Part shown: positions 49,554 to 53,296 of the stretch, piece after piece
How the letters are laid out: every line of letters begins with the position of its first letter
Numbering within the stretch: the first letter of the stretch is position 1
Source of the DNA: Adiantum capillus-veneris
Taxonomy: Eukaryota; Streptophyta; Polypodiopsida; Polypodiales; Pteridaceae
Length of the DNA: 64,000 nucleotides
Assembly (NCBI GenBank): GCA_014529385.2
Contig: CM043953.1
Location: 113,765,049-113,829,048 of the forward strand
Reading direction: 5' to 3'
Notes under the pieces: model-generated
Told to the model about the DNA's origin: nothing
The model's database searches: none
What the model saw: only the letters and a program-made list of their open reading frames with translations
Program-made: the position numbers and the translations under genes

Positions 49554-52500
49554 AAGATTTTTAACGTCTATGTCAGGCCGAAATCGGCCTATGAGACAAA
49601 TCAAATGTACATGGTGTGTATGTCATCCGTCTATCGGAAAGACAAATGAAACAAAACTGATACAAAACTGAACTGAATGTAGGTAGTGGAGTATCTGAGG
49701 AGGGATGGAGCTCTATCTCTAGGGGTATATGCATGTCTATATGCTCAAGGTAGTACAATCATGAGAATGCATCAAGCTATCTAGCTCCATCCTGTACTAA
49801 TGGGGGGATGTAAGATGTGGTACATGGGCGGGTCTGGTGCCAAGGCTACCCGGATGAAAGCTGTCGTGTCGGCCCTCATCTGAGCCACTCGCTCCTCAGT
49901 GGCACGGCGCTCCCGGGCTCGGATCTCCTCGATCTGTCGGTGGTGGGAGCTCGCGCCCCTGTAGCCTGTGACTCGTGGTCGTCGTCTAGCTCGGCTCACC
50001 TCCGCCTGTGGGAGTGTCACTCCCCTCTGAGTGTCTGGTGAGGGAGGGGCGGCAATCCTCTGAAAGGAGTCTGTGAGCTGCGACTGTCTCCCCTCTGTCT
50101 GTGTAGCTGTGTGTGGCTATAGTAGTGTGTCCCGATGGCTCTGTATCTCTAGTAAGAAACGTCCGAGCTGTCTCTGATCTCGAGAGTCCATGATCTCTCG
50201 GAGAGTGGGCTGTCCTCTGAATAAGGCCTCATACCTGCCTCTGATCTCAGTGTATGCTCTGCATCTACATACAAAGTGCTCCTCACTCTCCACCTCCTCT
50301 GTGCAGGCTCTGCAGACTGACTCCTCCCTGGGAACACCAGTATGTCTCTCGATCTCAATCTCTAACCTGTGTGAAGCCACTCTCAGCTGACCAATCGCCA
50401 CCCGTGAGCTATGTGGCATATATGTGTCCATGTAGCGTGGTCTCTGTATGAACCCCCCAGACAATATGGTGAGAAACTGGTCTCTGTAATCTGACATCCT
50501 CGTCCCCAAGCCAGGTGACTCCCAGACTCTCCTAGTGTATAGTTGCCACAGATCCTGTATAGTTGCCACAGGTGACTCCCAGACTCTCCTAGTGTATAGT
50601 TGCCACAGATCCTGTCTCAATACCAAGTTCCTCTCACTGCGAGAGAGGTGAACATATGGTGAGTGGGGGTCGTACTGGAATGGTGGTAGGCTCTCCATGT
50701 CAAGACCGTGTCCCTCAAACCATGCTCTGACCTGTGAGTACCATGCTCTCTCATGCCCACTCTCTGATAGCTGTATAGCTGCCTCAAATGCTCTACGAGT
50801 AAGTCTGTCAGGAGGTAGCTCTCTCATCCTCTGGATGAAGCAGACTGTCTGGAATAGTGCCTCTACAACCATAGGTGGTGTGGCGAGCTCGGCTCTAATA
50901 ATGTCATGTGGCACTGTCTTCTTGCTGCGGAGCAAGCGTGAGATCATACATACCTGTGGCCTCTCAAGCTGTGTCCACTGGTCAGCTGTCAATCCTGGTG
51001 CCCATACTGTCGCCGTGTACATCAAGGCCGGGGTGACTAAGGTGTCGAAAAGCCACCCCTTCGTGCGGGGCTCCTGAAAGTGTGCCTGGTGGCATCTCCG
51101 CTCTAGCATGGCCAGAGCTGCATATCCTCGGGTGAGCCTGTCAACAGCAGCCTGCCTCATAGTGAAGGGTCCTGGTAGGCTGGTGAATGTGATGCCAAGG
51201 TAGACATAGGAGGTGACTACATCAACCTGTCCTCCTGCTGCTGTGAAGGTGGCAGCGCTCCTCACTGCACTGGATGTGTGAAAGATCATAACCTTGGTTT
51301 TGCCAAGGTTCACAGTCAACCCCCTGTGTGTGTTGAATTCGTCCAAGGCCTCAAGATGGCGTTGCAAGCCCTCGGGTGACTCTGAAATCAACACAATATC
51401 ATCAGCATATAACATGATGTGGACCGGAGTACCTGCCAAGTTGCTCCCCTCTCCTCCTGCTCGTAGTATGTAGTCGGAGATCTCGTCGATGTAGAGCCCA
51501 AAGAGTGTCGGGGAGAGTGGGCATCCTTGCTTAACACCAATGGTGCTAGCAATGGTCTCTGAAAAACCGCCTGGGCAACGAACCCGACCCGTCACCCTCT
51601 CGTAGAGAGCATATATGGCCCAAATCATCTCTGTTGGTACCCCAATGCTGTGAAGGCGCTGGAAGAGTCTCTCGCGTGGGACTGTGTCAAAGGCCTTGCG
51701 GAAAGCCACAAAGCAGCAGTAAAGCCCCTTCTTCCGCGCCTTTGCCCCATCAATGAGGCAGTGCAGAACGAAGATGTGATCAGTGGTGGAGAAAGCTCGT
51801 CTGAAACCTGCCTGGCATGGAGCTCGTAAACCCTCGATCTCTGCGTAGCAGCTGAGCTGTGCCTCAAGTACTGCTCCATATAGCTTGGCCATCGTGTGGC
51901 CAATCATGATAGTCCTGTAGTTCCCTGGGTCCAAGGTGTCGCCAGATTTGTGGATAGGCACTATGGTGTGCTGTGTCCACTCCTCTGGGAAGCCCTCCCC
52001 TATAGCCCGGTTGAAGACATGTGCAATCAACGGGGCTATAGTGGAGGCCGCATAAATGATGTGCTCACTCTGTAATCCAGTATGGTCAGCTGATCGTCTG
52101 TGCTGCATGCGGCGTATGGCCCTCTCTACCATCTCTGCTGTAAAGAAGGAGGAGCACGTGGGGCGTGGCTCGTGTGGCTGTGGGATAGGAGGCTGCCCTG
52201 GCACCTCATAAAGTCGCTTTGCATAATCATGCCATATCTGTGGATCCTCAATAGCTGTAGTCGGATGTGGCTCGCGCAGGGTGCGCCATGCCGTCGCGCT
52301 ATCCATGCTCATGAATAGGTGGTATAGCTCAAGCTCCTGTGCCTCTTCGAATGCTCGCCGCTTTTGGCGTGTCAGCGTCTTCATATGCCGTCTGGCCTCT
52401 CTCTCTGTGATCTCTCCTAAGGCTCGCCGTGCACGGAGGTGTCGGTATAGCTCTCTGCACTCATCATCATACCAGCGGTTCTGAGGCATAGTCCCGGGGG

Positions 52501-53234
52501 GGGGGGGGGGGGAGTGCGTCCTGTGTGAGTGGTGTGTGGAAAAGAGCTAATAGCTGAAGTGTGGAAAACGGAAGAGATATGTGATGTGAGAACTGAGAGT
52601 GGTGTGGATGGGTGGAGGAGGCATAGGCCATGCTCGACCTCGGCCGAGTAAAGAGAGGCTAGCTCATGTGTGAAATGGATGGTGGTGTGTGGAGTGTGTG
52701 CTGTGGAGCTGTGTGGGATGGTATCTCCGGTGATGGAGAAAGAGAGGTATGTGTGGTCGGCTCCGATGGGTATGGGTGGAATGGTGAAGGATGTGATAAG
52801 GTGTGTAGCCTCCCTGGGTCCCAGAATATAGTCGACTGTACTCCCCCCTCCCTCTGCAACTCCATGTGGCATACAAGTCAGGCCCCCTGAGGTGGGCCAC
52901 TGGACCATCCCGTTATAAATAACGAGACGGTGCTGGGAGCCAAGTCGAAGTAGATGTCGTCCATAGGCTGTGACTGGAGCTCTGTCTGTTGTATCTCTCA
53001 TAGTAGCCTCCTCATCTAGAGTGTGTAGTGCCTCTGGGTCCTCGTGGTCATATGCCTCACACTGCTCACTGCGCGTACGAGCATTGAAGTCTCCCATAAG
53101 GAAGACTTCACCCAGTGTGGAGTACTCCATAATCTCCTCCGTGAGGCATGCGTACGGTGACTCCTGCTCAATAGGGGCGAATCTGGAGCCTGTGGGAGCA
53201 AAGTAGCAAAGGGCAATGTAGATGATCCTGTCTC

Positions 53235-53296
<62 letters not shown>

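Larger units (their letters stand above)
49550..53236 (-). mobile_element. LINE family 2, 5'-truncated (3.7 kb)
   Basis: Related to family 1 but clearly diverged. Endonuclease C-terminal part plus RT, a ~560-bp 3' untranslated region and a 3' tail ATCTTTCTTTC running into (CT)n on the minus strand. (GA)n tracts adjoin both ends. Confidence 0.88.

Noticed and set aside
49356-49649. Open frames encoding long (RE)n or (LS)n repeats, here and at 5643-6074, 13,594-13,914, 45.3 kb and 53.2 kb
   Set aside because: These are translations of (GA)n/(CT)n microsatellites; no flanking coding sequence supports them.
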